From Spirochaetales bacterium (GTDB taxonomy: Bacteria; Desulfobacterota_D; UBA1144): 15,929 nt of DNA. The position numbers and the translations under genes were made by a program. Below the pieces are notes generated by a model, which had not been told where the DNA came from, made no database searches, and worked only from the letters and a program-made list of their open reading frames with translations. The first letter of the stretch is position 1; every line of letters begins with the position of its first letter. Below are positions 6,934 through 14,939 of this stretch, piece after piece. The DNA lies in assembly GCA_002730475.1 (NCBI GenBank), contig PCAG01000005.1, forward strand, positions 18,042 through 33,970, in the 5' to 3' direction.

Positions 6934-7305
6934 ATGCGCATTATAAGGTTTGTCCTCGGAAGAATAATCCTGTTCCTTGATTGGATTACATCTCCAAAGC
7001 CTATCAAGATGCAACAAGAACAACTTGATCAAATTACGCGCTCTACTTCAAATATGACTTTGTATGAATTCAGGGCCTGCCCTTTTTGCGTACGAGTTAG
7101 GAGATTTATGAGAAGAAATAATATTGATATTGAAACTAAAGATGCTAGAAGGAACGATGATTTTGCCTCGGAATTGATTTCTGGTGGCGGCAAACTTCAG
7201 GTTCCATGCCTTCAGATCAAAGAACCTTCTGGTAAGATCGTTTGGATATATGAATCTAAAGATATTATACAGTTTTTGACTACAGAGCTGGGTTTTCAGA
7301 CATGA
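6934..7305 (+). CDS. Membrane-anchored glutaredoxin/GST N-domain protein
   Basis: The 123-residue protein has a thioredoxin fold with a dithiol CPFC motif (49-52) after the TLYEF strand, a QVPCL cis-proline (Pro91) and the final ES-x-x-I helix (YESKDIIQFL), all typical of glutaredoxin and GST N-terminal domains. Residues 3-18 form a hydrophobic/basic helix (IIRFVLGRIILFLDWI) that probably tethers it to the membrane, with the catalytic domain cytoplasmic. I recall closely similar 'GST N-terminal domain-containing' proteins in gammaproteobacteria. It likely uses glutathione or acts as a thiol oxidoreductase; substrates are unknown. It lies one base after the 6513 gene and its TGA overlaps the msrB ATG, so it may be coupled to methionine sulfoxide repair. 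Confidence 0.88.
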   Translation: MRIIRFVLGRIILFLDWITSPKPIKMQQEQLDQITRSTSNMTLYEFRACPFCVRVRRFMRRNNIDIETKDARRNDDFASELISGGGKLQVPCLQIKEPSGKIVWIYESKDIIQFLTTELGFQT

Positions 7306-7682
7306 GTCCCAAAGAGGATTTAAAAAAACGACTAACCAAAATGCAATATCACGTTACACAAGAATATGGAACGGAGCCACCTTTTTCCGGAGAACTAAAT
7401 GACAATAAAGACACCGGGATTTACAAATGTATATGTTGCGATACGGAGCTTTTTCACTCCTCAAACAAATTTGATTCTGGGACAGGGTGGCCAAGTTTCT
7501 GTGATCCTATTTCGAAAGACCACGTTGCACTTAAAGAAGACACTTCCGATGCTATGATTAGAGTAGAGGTTGGTTGTCAAAAATGTGGTGCTCATTTAGG
7601 GCATGTTTTTGGAGATGGACCCGAGCCAACCAGATTAAGATACTGTATAAATTCTTCCTCTCTATCTTTTAAAAAATCCTAG
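7302..7682 (+). CDS. msrB: Peptide-methionine (R)-S-oxide reductase
   Basis: MsrB reduces the R epimer of methionine sulfoxide in proteins, normally recharged by thioredoxin. The 126-residue length is typical. Structural zinc ligands are C43/C46 (in YKCICC) and C92/C95 (in GCQKCG); the catalytic cysteine is C115 in RYCINS, and GTGWPSF (60-66) plus GHVFGDGP (100-107) are family hallmarks. The resolving cysteine position found in some MsrBs (about 54 residues before the catalytic one) is Thr here, though an extra cysteine occurs at 67. There is no signal peptide, so it is cytoplasmic. The start overlaps the preceding stop in an ATGA junction. Confidence 0.96.
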   Translation: MSPKEDLKKRLTKMQYHVTQEYGTEPPFSGELNDNKDTGIYKCICCDTELFHSSNKFDSGTGWPSFCDPISKDHVALKEDTSDAMIRVEVGCQKCGAHLGHVFGDGPEPTRLRYCINSSSLSFKKS

Positions 7683-7706
7683 TTTAAGTTTGCCTTTATT
7701 GTAATG

Positions 7707-7712
7707 TAAAAT
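7707..7712 (+). promoter_or_regulatory. -10 box for the 7719 gene, leaderless
   Basis: TAAAAT six bases before ATG 7719, no Shine-Dalgarno site. The -35 is unclear (TTTAAG at 7683 is 18 bases away). Confidence 0.5.
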
Positions 7713-7718
7713 TACTTT

Positions 7719-8969
7719 ATGCCTGAGAAAGCTTCAAAAAAAGAGTCAAAAAAAGCCAAGACTCCAGAAAAACAAATTGACGATGAGCACAAAACTAATC
7801 TTTATGGTCAATGGAAGAGGAACCAAAAAGCCAATATCCTCGGAAAAGATATTGGTGATGAGAACAAGAACCGTATATATGGCCAATGGAAGACTAATCT
7901 TTATAGGAATTATTTTAAGGATGATGATGATTATGATGTGAAGGATGACAAAAATTCAGATGACATGAGAGGATTGACTGAAGAAAAACAATTGGAGGAA
8001 TTTCACAAAGTAGAACATCGCAAAAGATATGGAGCACGAACGGCACAATATAAAAAAGGATCAGAAAATATTGGGTGGAGAATTCAGCCTAGGACTGATT
8101 TAAAAGCAAAAAGAAGATACAAATGGGGATCCTTGAAAGACTTATATCCTCCCAATCTCTCCAATCCTCTTACATGTAAAATCCCCTCCTTAGTTGATTT
8201 CCTTGAAACACACCAACCTAAGTACTTTTTTTATACGCTAGAAAATTGGGATTTCCAAAACGAAAAAAAAATACCTGTTGAAACGAATCTTATCTACAAA
8301 GCTCTTCTCTATTGGAGACTGATGCTTTTTACAGGAGATCTTGATGATGAGCAAAGCAAGATTGTGAAATCCTATTTGAAAACCGCAAGTGCGATAATCA
8401 AAGATAGGATGCCCATGTTCGATTATTGGCCCTACAAGAATGGATTGGTTCACTATTATGGATACAAAAAGGATGACACCTACAAGGAAAGAAATAAACA
8501 ATCGAATTTCATAAGTTTTAACCCAGATGCGCCGTATATATTTTTTGATTATTTTAATAGATTAAAAGATAAATTGATTCCATATTCACGAGAAATGCAA
8601 AAAGAGACCAGTCTTAAAAACAAACAAGTATATTGGATTAAAGTTTTTAAAACGAACTTTGAAAAGAAAGAAATTCCTAGCGAAGTAGTATTAAAAACGG
8701 ATTTTAATTACCAAAATCTTGACCTTGTCGTATCTTCATACCTTGCTTGGGAGCACAATAAATTGAAACGAAGCAAAGATGAACCAAGAATGAAACTCTT
8801 AGCGGATTGGAAATTGCTATATTCAATTTACAAGGAAGTCGATTCTCTGAAGAATAAAAATCATAAATCATTTGACGTTGAAGATGTATCGGTTCAAAAA
8901 GTAGATTACGAATTAACTCTAGGTCCTCCGATACCTACAAGAAGCATTCATAATCACTCGTTAAAATAA
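7719..8969 (+). CDS. YWR-motif paralogue 3 with tandem YGQWK repeats
   Basis: I do not recognise this 416-residue, highly charged protein. Residues 1-19 are Lys-rich; 20-44 and 45-69 are tandem 25-residue repeats sharing I-x-DE-x-K, YGQWK and a final KD; 70-84 are very acidic. The core at 167-200 (PKYFFYTLENW, then ALLYWR) matches the 6513 product and, more loosely, the 5370 product. A later stretch (VVSSYLAWEHNKL about 342-354, then LLADWKLLYSIYKEV) could be a degenerate second copy of the same fold. No signal peptide or membrane helix. The repeats and charge look like a binding or scaffold region, but function is unknown. It has its own leaderless promoter and a hairpin terminator. Confidence 0.8.
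   Translation: MPEKASKKESKKAKTPEKQIDDEHKTNLYGQWKRNQKANILGKDIGDENKNRIYGQWKTNLYRNYFKDDDDYDVKDDKNSDDMRGLTEEKQLEEFHKVEHRKRYGARTAQYKKGSENIGWRIQPRTDLKAKRRYKWGSLKDLYPPNLSNPLTCKIPSLVDFLETHQPKYFFYTLENWDFQNEKKIPVETNLIYKALLYWRLMLFTGDLDDEQSKIVKSYLKTASAIIKDRMPMFDYWPYKNGLVHYYGYKKDDTYKERNKQSNFISFNPDAPYIFFDYFNRLKDKLIPYSREMQKETSLKNKQVYWIKVFKTNFEKKEIPSEVVLKTDFNYQNLDLVVSSYLAWEHNKLKRSKDEPRMKLLADWKLLYSIYKEVDSLKNKNHKSFDVEDVSVQKVDYELTLGPPIPTRSIHNHSLK
7776..7925 (+). repeat. Two tandem 75-base coding repeats
   Basis: Units 7776-7850 and 7851-7925 encode matched 25-residue blocks (residues 20-44 and 45-69) with the shared core YGQWK. The 12-mer ACTAATCTTTAT occurs at 7794 and again at 7893, encoding TNLY after both the first and at the end of the second block, suggesting repeat slippage or a shorter ancestral unit. 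Confidence 0.7.
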
Positions 8970-8971
8970 TT

Positions 8972-8998
8972 AAAAATCTATAATAAAATTAGATTTTT
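8972..8998 (+). terminator. AT-rich hairpin terminator after 7719 gene
   Basis: AAAAATCTA (8972-8980) pairs perfectly with TAGATTTTT (8990-8998) around a 9-base loop, immediately after the stop at 8969 and ending in a run of six T. The stem has only one C-G pair, so it is weak, but the position and T-run fit an intrinsic terminator. Confidence 0.5.
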
Positions 8999-9017
8999 TG
9001 GATGAATGCATAGCCTG

Positions 9018-9045
9018 TTGTATTGGTCTTTATCTGTAGTAATAT
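9018..9045 (+). promoter_or_regulatory. Possible fluC promoter
   Basis: TTGTAT (9018-9023), 16 bases, TAATAT (9040-9045). The predicted transcript begins near 9052, giving a leader of about 60 bases that opens with AAGCTA (9055-9060), complementary to TAGCTT (9090-9095) next to the Shine-Dalgarno site. The leader shows no clear fluoride-riboswitch consensus. Confidence 0.35.
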
Positions 9046-9112
9046 CTGAGAAACAAGCTAGTGGTACATTTGTCTTAGTGTTGGGTTAATAGCTTAGAGG
9101 AGTAGGGTAGAA

Positions 9113-9484
9113 ATGGGTCAGACAGAGATTGTAATTGCTCTAGGCGGAGCCTTGGGTGCGGTGCTTAGATATTCTTCGAGTCTTTTTTTTGGCCTACATC
9201 TGCCAAACAAACCTTATATTTCAACATTGCTGGTGAATGTATTTGGCTCGTTATTAATAGGACTATTTTATTACCTAAGCGAACTTTTTGATGTTAAGGA
9301 AGCGTTCCGATTATTCTTTGTCGTAGGGTTCTTAGGTTCCTTAACAACTTTTTCTGCATTTAGCTATGAATTCATGAATATGGTTAACGAGAAGTCATTT
9401 CTTCTCGCTGCAAATTACATAATATTAAACATTTCTTTAAGCGGTTTGTGCATTTTAATTTTTATTAGATTCTTAAAGCACTGA
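9113..9484 (+). CDS. crcB: Fluoride channel FluC/CrcB
   Basis: Fluc proteins are dual-topology dimeric channels that export fluoride across the inner membrane. The 123-residue length and four hydrophobic helices fit. Conserved elements are GGALGAVLRY (11-20), TLLVNVFGS (38-46, with Asn42) and GFLGSLTTFSAFS (72-84), whose phenylalanines F80 and F83 correspond to the fluoride-lining Phe box. The start has GAGGAG 10 bases upstream. It is a single-gene unit, convergent with the VWA gene with one base between stops. Fluoride riboswitches often control this gene, but none is evident in the 143-base gap upstream. Confidence 0.95.
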   Translation: MGQTEIVIALGGALGAVLRYSSSLFFGLHLPNKPYISTLLVNVFGSLLIGLFYYLSELFDVKEAFRLFFVVGFLGSLTTFSAFSYEFMNMVNEKSFLLAANYIILNISLSGLCILIFIRFLKH

Positions 9485-9485
9485 G

Positions 9486-10664
9486 CTATTTAGATAGGTA
9501 AGAAACAGCATTACTTATGCCGTCGACGGTCAAACTGTACATTTTATTATCGGCTAGGTAGCGAGTGTATTCTATTGATTGTGAATATTCCCATTCTTCT
9601 TTGGGAACTGGGTTCAGCCATGCAATTTTATCGAAATGACTTTTCATTTTTTTAAAGTGATATTCGCCGGATTGTTCATTGTAATGTTCAATTGATCCAT
9701 TGATATGAGTTATTTCGTAAATACCCATGAATGCATCACCTACAAAAATAATTTTGTAATCTTTGCCATACTTGCTTACTAATTCCTGAATGTCGACAAT
9801 CTCTTCCCTTCTATCGTTGTTTTTCCATACTCCTTCGTATATAAAATTATGAAAATAAAAGTATTCCATATTTTTAAACTCGTATTTAGCAGCTGAAAAA
9901 AGCTCTTCACATAATCTAATATGTGAATCCATTGAACCACCTACATCAAAAAATAAAAGAACTTTTACTTGATTTTTCCTCTCCGGTTTCATTTTTATAT
10001 CTATATATCCAGCGTTTTTTGCCGTGGATTTGATTGTTTCATCAAGATCTAATTCATCTTCTCCATTAATCCTGGCAAACTTTCTTAATTTTTTTAACGC
10101 AACTTTTATATTCCGTGTACCAATTTCGATATCATCATCAAGATTAATAAATTTTCTTTCGTCCCAAACCTTTGCTGCTGAAAAATTCCTATTGCCGTCC
10201 TGTCCAATCCTGACACCAAAAGGGTTTGAGCCATAAGCGCCATATGGGGATGTTCCACCAGTCCCAATCCATTTATTCCCACCTTGATGCCTGGCCTTTT
10301 GTTCGTTGAATGTTTTCATAAATTTCTTCATGAGCTCTTCTAAATCGTTAAGTGATTTTATTTTCTTTCTTTCTTCTTTCGATAAGGTTTTTTCGAATTG
10401 TTTTCTCAGCCACTCCTCAGGAATTTCGTTTTTCAAGAAAGCCAAATCTAGATCTTCAACTCATTCAAAAAAAATCGAGAATGCTCTATCAAAGCGATCA
10501 AAATACTTTTCATCTTTGACCATAATCGATCTGCTTAAATAGTAAAAATCTTCCATACTTGGGTTAATTACACCTTTGCTGAGGGCATTGATGAGATCTA
10601 ACAGTTCCTTTAATGATGTTTTTATTCCCGACTTTTTTAAATTAAGAAAAAAATCTATAAGCAT
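9486..10664 (-). pseudogene. CoxE-type VWA protein interrupted by in-frame TGA
   Basis: Read as one frame the gene encodes 392 residues with a TGA at codon 68 (10463-10461). Codons before it give MLIDFFLNLKKSGIKTSLKE..., ending DRFDRAFSIFFE; those after it give VEDLDL then FLKNEIPEEWLRK, then GGNKWIGTGGTSPYGAYG, KVWDERKF, GTRNIKVALKKLRKF and a VWA domain with a MIDAS motif DVGGSM. Both parts match, without gap, the family I remember as partners of MoxR ATPases, where the interrupted position is usually Gly (F-x-GVE). A GGA-to-TGA change would explain it. The start is coupled to the AAA gene (TAATG). Options are a recent nonsense mutation, sequencing error, readthrough, or internal start at TTG 10445, which has no ribosome site. 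The downstream frame is intact, so decay, if any, is recent. Confidence 0.85.
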
Positions 10665-11509
10665 TATCTTCCTCGTCTCATCATAAACCTTAATCTTTCA
10701 AGCAAACGCACGTCTTGTTCGTTCTTTATCAAGGCGCCATGTAAAGGAGGTACGGCTTTTGTCTCGTCCCTTTCAAGTAAGACATTTCTAGGTATATCAT
10801 CGGACAGAAGTAATTTAATCCAATCTATTAATTCAGAGGTTGATGGGTTCTTCTTTAAGCCCGGAACTTCTCTAAGTTCAAAAAAAATATCTAGCGCCTC
10901 GGATAATAATTTCTTTTTTATTTTTGGGAAATGTACATCAATGATTTTTTCCATAGTATCTCTCTCTGGAAAATTGATATAGTGGAAGATGCACCTTCTT
11001 AAAAAAGCATCAGGTAATTCTTTTTCGTTATTGCTGGTGATTATGACTATGGGCCGGTTCTTTGCTACTATGTTTTCTCTGGTTTCATAAACAAAGAATT
11101 CCATTCTATCTAATTCAAGCAATAGATCATTTGGAAATTCGATATCAGCCTTATCAATTTCATCGATTAAAAGAACGACCCGTTTTTTTGCCTCAAAAGC
11201 TTCCCAGAGTTTGCCCTTTAAAATATAATTTCCTATATCCTTTACTCTGGAATCCCCCAATTGAGAATCTCTTAACCTGGTTACGGCATCATATTCATAC
11301 AAACCTTGTTGAGCTTTAGTGGTAGATTTTATGTGCCATCTGACGATATCGGTTCCTAATGATTTAGCTATCTCTTCCGCTAATAGCGTTTTGCCCGTAC
11401 CTGGCTCACCCTTAACGAGCAAAGGTCTCTCGAGGGTGACTGCCGCATTAACCGCAAGTTCAAGATCTGACGTTGTTACATAAGTATCCGTATTTGTAAA
11501 TTTTTTCAT
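10664..11509 (-). CDS. MoxR-family AAA+ ATPase
   Basis: The 281-residue protein is a single AAA+ domain with Walker A GEPGTGKT (34-41), Walker B VVLLIDEID (111-119), sensor-1 ITSNN (157-161) and an arginine-finger region FLRRC (169-173), plus the C-terminal lid. MoxR ATPases paired with VWA proteins act as chaperones that insert metal cofactors or remodel complexes; CoxD/CoxE is the known example. Here the VWA partner follows directly with a one-base stop/start overlap, so the two were clearly expressed as a pair. The specific client is not evident from the neighbours. ATG 11509 lies six bases after a TATAAT, predicting a leaderless mRNA; it is divergent from the thioesterase gene. Confidence 0.93.
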   Translation of the reverse strand: MKKFTNTDTYVTTSDLELAVNAAVTLERPLLVKGEPGTGKTLLAEEIAKSLGTDIVRWHIKSTTKAQQGLYEYDAVTRLRDSQLGDSRVKDIGNYILKGKLWEAFEAKKRVVLLIDEIDKADIEFPNDLLLELDRMEFFVYETRENIVAKNRPIVIITSNNEKELPDAFLRRCIFHYINFPERDTMEKIIDVHFPKIKKKLLSEALDIFFELREVPGLKKNPSTSELIDWIKLLLSDDIPRNVLLERDETKAVPPLHGALIKNEQDVRLLERLRFMMRRGR

Positions 11510-11515
11510 TTGAAT

Positions 11516-11521
11516 ATTATA
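11516..11521 (-). promoter_or_regulatory. -10 box for the MoxR-VWA pair, leaderless
   Basis: Minus-strand TATAAT exactly six bases before ATG 11509; no Shine-Dalgarno site and no clear -35. Confidence 0.6.
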
Positions 11522-11566
11522 ATTGTTAATGAATAATTAAAAAACACGAAAAAATCTTTAATGAAG

Positions 11567-11572
11567 ATTATA
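11567..11572 (+). promoter_or_regulatory. -10 box for the thioesterase operon
   Basis: TATACT about 22 bases before ATG 11594, leaving room for the AAGGTG Shine-Dalgarno site (11577-11582). The -35 is not clear. Confidence 0.45.
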
Positions 11573-11593
11573 CTAAAGGTGGGGTATTTAATT

Positions 11594-12088
11594 ATGGCAA
11601 AAAGACTAAGAAAAAAAACGACAATTGCTACAAACACCTTGATGGTCTTTCCCAATGATACAAATGATATTGGCACCATGTACGGTGGAAAATTAATCGA
11701 AGTGATGGACATGGTTGGGGGTATTTGTGCTCGAAGATTCTCTAGCCATAAGGCCGTTACGGCTTCAATAGAAGATATGCAATTTGTTCAGCCGGTTGGC
11801 AAAGGAGATATTGTAGAATTCAAATCGGTTGTCATTTATACGGGAACTACTTCCTTGATAGTAAAAACTAAGGTAACAAAAGAAGGTTATAGCGAGGAAA
11901 AGACACTTTGCGCCAGAGCATATTTTATTTATGTAGCTATTGATAAAAATAGAAAACCTGTTGAAGTCCCAGAACTTATTGTGGAGACAGAGAAAGAAAT
12001 CCTAAATCAACAAATCGGAGCCGAAATAAAGAAGAGACAAGCTCTTGAGGAAAAAAGATTTCAAATTGAGCTCAAAGAAAATCTCTAA
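11594..12088 (+). CDS. Acyl-CoA thioesterase, hotdog fold (YciA/BACH type)
   Basis: The protein hydrolyses acyl-CoA to free fatty acid and CoA. Residues 15-40 contain the hotdog active-site segment: FPNDTNDIGTMYGGKLIEVMD, with N25, G27, YGG and D39 in the order typical of the acyl-CoA hydrolase family. It continues with the strand set TASIEDMQFVQPVGKGDIV. An in-frame ATG at 11561 would add 11 residues, but lies upstream of the likely transcription start; ATG 11594 has AAGGTG about 11 bases upstream and gives the usual N-terminus. At 164 residues it is a bit longer than YciA because of a charged helical tail (about 130-164). The substrate range is unknown. lgt follows after 13 bases. Confidence 0.88.
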   Translation: MAKRLRKKTTIATNTLMVFPNDTNDIGTMYGGKLIEVMDMVGGICARRFSSHKAVTASIEDMQFVQPVGKGDIVEFKSVVIYTGTTSLIVKTKVTKEGYSEEKTLCARAYFIYVAIDKNRKPVEVPELIVETEKEILNQQIGAEIKKRQALEEKRFQIELKENL

Positions 12089-12101
12089 TCTGTTTGTATA
12101 A

Positions 12102-12923
12102 ATGTTTTTTGAATATAACATTTTATGGAACTACTCTCCTTATGCTTTTACGTCAGATTTTATATCTTTAAGGTTTTATTCGTTATTTTTTGCTTTGGGT
12201 CTTTTTTTTGTTTACTTTAAGGTCAAAAAAGATTTATCAAACCATGTAGATGATGCAACAATAGAGGAAATAATCTTTCCTTCAATAATTTTTATGCTTA
12301 TATTTTCCCGTGTGTTCCATTGCATTTTTTATGAATTTTCCTACTACTCTAACAATATAATTGAGATATTATTACCTATAAGATTAAATCCTTTTGAATT
12401 TACTGGTTATCAAGGACTATCGAGCCATGGAGGATTTGTCGGTTTTCTTGTTTCTTATTTCGTTCTCTCAAATAAGAAAATCAAGTTTGATGATTCATTA
12501 AGATTTCTTGATACGATATTCTATTGCTCTCTCGTATTTATATCTCTTATACGGATAGGTAATTTATTTAACTCCGAAATATTAGGTAAAGCCTGTAATC
12601 AAGGTCTATGTCTAACTTTTACTTTATATGATTCGATACCACGATATCCTGTTCAGCTATATGAATCAATTTCGTATTTATCTTTATTTATCTTACTTGC
12701 GTTTGCAAAAGATAGGATTCAACGTATTCCCGGAAGACTACTCTTGATTGTCATATCTATGGTGGCATTTTTAAGATTCTTCCTGGAATTTCTGAAAGAT
12801 GCACAGTCTGATATCGTCTTGTCTTATCTGAATATGGGTCAAATATTAACAATTCCCATATTGACTATTTCGTTGTTTTTCCTCTATATGCTAAATAATA
12901 AAAAGATTAGAAATTTGTCGTAA
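12102..12923 (+). CDS. lgt: Prolipoprotein diacylglyceryl transferase
   Basis: Lgt transfers diacylglycerol from phosphatidylglycerol to the lipobox cysteine of prolipoproteins in the inner membrane. The 273-residue protein has about seven hydrophobic segments. Landmarks are SSHGGFVGF (107-115, with the essential His109), RIGNLFNSE (151-159) corresponding to the Lgt signature, RYPVQLYES (181-189) and LRFFLEF near residue 225, which carries the conserved Arg and Glu. The residue before Arg151 is Ile rather than the usual Gly, and other positions are loose, so this is a divergent member. The usual neighbour thyA is absent. It lies 13 bases after the thioesterase gene and has no visible Shine-Dalgarno site, only TATAAA before the ATG. 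Confidence 0.9.
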   Translation: MFFEYNILWNYSPYAFTSDFISLRFYSLFFALGLFFVYFKVKKDLSNHVDDATIEEIIFPSIIFMLIFSRVFHCIFYEFSYYSNNIIEILLPIRLNPFEFTGYQGLSSHGGFVGFLVSYFVLSNKKIKFDDSLRFLDTIFYCSLVFISLIRIGNLFNSEILGKACNQGLCLTFTLYDSIPRYPVQLYESISYLSLFILLAFAKDRIQRIPGRLLLIVISMVAFLRFFLEFLKDAQSDIVLSYLNMGQILTIPILTISLFFLYMLNNKKIRNLS

Positions 12924-12956
12924 AATATGAATTAATGGGTAATGTACTTGTAAATA

Positions 12957-14906
12957 ATGTCGGATAGATCCTTTAGTTTTAACAAAGAGCTTTTGAAAAG
13001 ATTTGTAAATACGGCACAGCCTTATTTCTTCCCCTTAAATGCACCCAACTCAAATATTAGACTCCTGATAATGCTAATATCCTCTATTCTGCTCGTAATC
13101 TCCTTAAGCCACCTTGGTCTTATTGGTCTTGGTTACTTGGTCGAAATTGTATATCCAGCTTTTACAAGTGACGTTGCACCAAATTTTAAAGACTATATTG
13201 ACGGACTTAAATCAGGTGTGCTGCCCTTTGTTTCGGTATCGATAATTATCTTATACTCTTTGATTTTTAGAGCGAACCTAAACTATTTGAGAGATAAATT
13301 AAAACCGTGGTATTTATTGCTTGCCATTATATTTTTGTTGTTTTGCGTCACGGGCCTTAATGTTTCTCTAAGTTATATATTTAGATTTTTAGATACTTCT
13401 CTCAATGTAAGGAATCAAGAAGCCTTTTGGGAGTTTCTATGGGTTTACGGATGGATTGTCTTATTGGCTTTACCGATTGTGGCTTCGTATAGATTTACTA
13501 GGCTAAAACTTGCTAGGTATTGGAGAGAATGGCTTACCAATAATTTTATAGAGAGATATTTTCGAAATAGATCATTTTATTTACTTGATTCCAATGCTCA
13601 AGATTCAGATATCGACAACCCTGATCAGAGAATCTCGGAAGATATTAGAAATTTTACATCTGTAACATTAGATTTTTTAATTGATGTATTGTATGCGGTC
13701 TTAACAGTTTTAGCCTTTAGCGCAATTTTATGGACTATTTCAAAAACTTTAACTCTGGGATTAATAATCTATGTGGCAATTGGAACTGTAATCGCTATCT
13801 ACACAGGAAAAAAAATGATTAGGATTCATTATAATCAATTAAGACTCGAGGCTGACTTTAGATACAGCATGGTCCATGTTCGTGATAATTCTGAATCCAT
13901 AGCTTTTTATAAAGGTGAAAAGAGGGAAATCGGTAATGTTGTAGAAAAATTATTCAGAGCCTTAAAGAACTTTGATTTATGGATTATTTGGCAATCAATT
14001 GTTGATTTGTTTCAGTTTTCCTATAACAATTTGATGCGTTTCCCAGTTTATATTTTAGTTGCCCCCTTATATTTCCTTGAAGAAATCGATTTTGGTACAA
14101 TTACCCAGGCTTTTGTTGCTTTCTACCAAGTATTTGGCGCTATGTCTATTGTGGTAAGTCAGATTGAAAAAATCTCCCAATTTTCTGCAAGTGTTTTTAG
14201 ACTCGGGAACTTTGATATAACCTTAAATGCTATATCCAAGGATGAGAATCTTGGTTCTCAGATTAAATTTCACGAGTCAGATAAATTAAAAATCGCGAAC
14301 CTTAATGTGGTTACTCCAGATGGAGAAAAAAAATTGGTGGAAAATCTTAATTTAGATATTGATTCTAATTCTAACCTTATGATAGTTGGAGAAAGCGGGA
14401 TTGGGAAGAGTTCGCTTCTAAGATCAATTGCAGGTTTGTGGACTAGGGGCGAGGGCGAAGTGTTTAAGCCGAAAACAACAAAAACTATGTTCCTGCCTCA
14501 AAAGCCGTATATGTTGCTAGGCACTTTAAGAGACCAAGTTTGTTACCCAAGTAATTCTCAAGCGTTTAGCGATAACGAAATTAATGACGCAATGAAAAAG
14601 GTTTCAATAAACAGTTTGATTGTTGACCATGGATTTGACGATATAAAAGATTGGTCTAGGGTCTTGTCCGTTGGTGAGCAGCAACGGTTAGCTTTTGTAA
14701 GAATAATCTTAAATAAACCTAAGCTTATTATTTTGGATGAAGGAACTAGCGCTTTAGATGCAAACAACGAAAATAATATATATGAAATATTAAATAGCAT
14801 GAACATTAACTACATTAGTGTTGGTCATCGAGAAGGATTAAAAAGATTTCACAATGTCTTATTAACATTATTGCCGAATTCTCGATATACCATCGAAAGT
14901 ATATAA
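12957..14906 (+). CDS. SbmA/BacA/YddA-type ABC transporter, fused permease-ATPase
   Basis: The 649-residue protein joins an ABC_membrane_2 (SbmA/BacA-like) domain with about six helices (roughly 35-440) to a C-terminal ATPase. The ATPase has Walker A GESGIGKSS (478-486), a QKPYMLLGTLRDQVCYP region, signature LSVGEQQ (570-576) and Walker B LIILDEG (590-596). This order and wording match YddA and mycobacterial Rv1819c rather than lipid or multidrug exporters. Related proteins import antimicrobial peptides, bleomycin or cobalamin, or affect very-long-chain fatty acid lipid; the substrate here is unknown. It is longer than YddA (about 560), mostly through N-terminal membrane sequence. The start has a weak ribosome site; it follows lgt by 33 bases. 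Confidence 0.92.
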   Translation: MSDRSFSFNKELLKRFVNTAQPYFFPLNAPNSNIRLLIMLISSILLVISLSHLGLIGLGYLVEIVYPAFTSDVAPNFKDYIDGLKSGVLPFVSVSIIILYSLIFRANLNYLRDKLKPWYLLLAIIFLLFCVTGLNVSLSYIFRFLDTSLNVRNQEAFWEFLWVYGWIVLLALPIVASYRFTRLKLARYWREWLTNNFIERYFRNRSFYLLDSNAQDSDIDNPDQRISEDIRNFTSVTLDFLIDVLYAVLTVLAFSAILWTISKTLTLGLIIYVAIGTVIAIYTGKKMIRIHYNQLRLEADFRYSMVHVRDNSESIAFYKGEKREIGNVVEKLFRALKNFDLWIIWQSIVDLFQFSYNNLMRFPVYILVAPLYFLEEIDFGTITQAFVAFYQVFGAMSIVVSQIEKISQFSASVFRLGNFDITLNAISKDENLGSQIKFHESDKLKIANLNVVTPDGEKKLVENLNLDIDSNSNLMIVGESGIGKSSLLRSIAGLWTRGEGEVFKPKTTKTMFLPQKPYMLLGTLRDQVCYPSNSQAFSDNEINDAMKKVSINSLIVDHGFDDIKDWSRVLSVGEQQRLAFVRIILNKPKLIILDEGTSALDANNENNIYEILNSMNINYISVGHREGLKRFHNVLLTLLPNSRYTIESI

Positions 14907-14939
14907 AGTTTTCCGTATTTAATTGTGAAAATTAGAATA

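Noticed and set aside
9000..9112. Fluoride riboswitch upstream of crcB
   Set aside because: GGATGAATGCATAGCC looks superficially like the aptamer start, but the conserved AAC-x-GCC and terminal CUGAUG-x-CUCCUAC elements are missing.
10306..10542. Plus-strand open frame within the VWA gene, with others at 10024, 11062 and minus-strand 8238, 4493 and 14558
   Set aside because: They are low-complexity shadows of well-supported genes on the opposite strand with no promoter or ribosome site.
9486..10664. Selenocysteine or TGA-as-Trp recoding in the VWA gene
   Set aside because: The position is Gly in the remembered family, no SECIS-like hairpin is evident just downstream, and other genes here use TGA as a stop.
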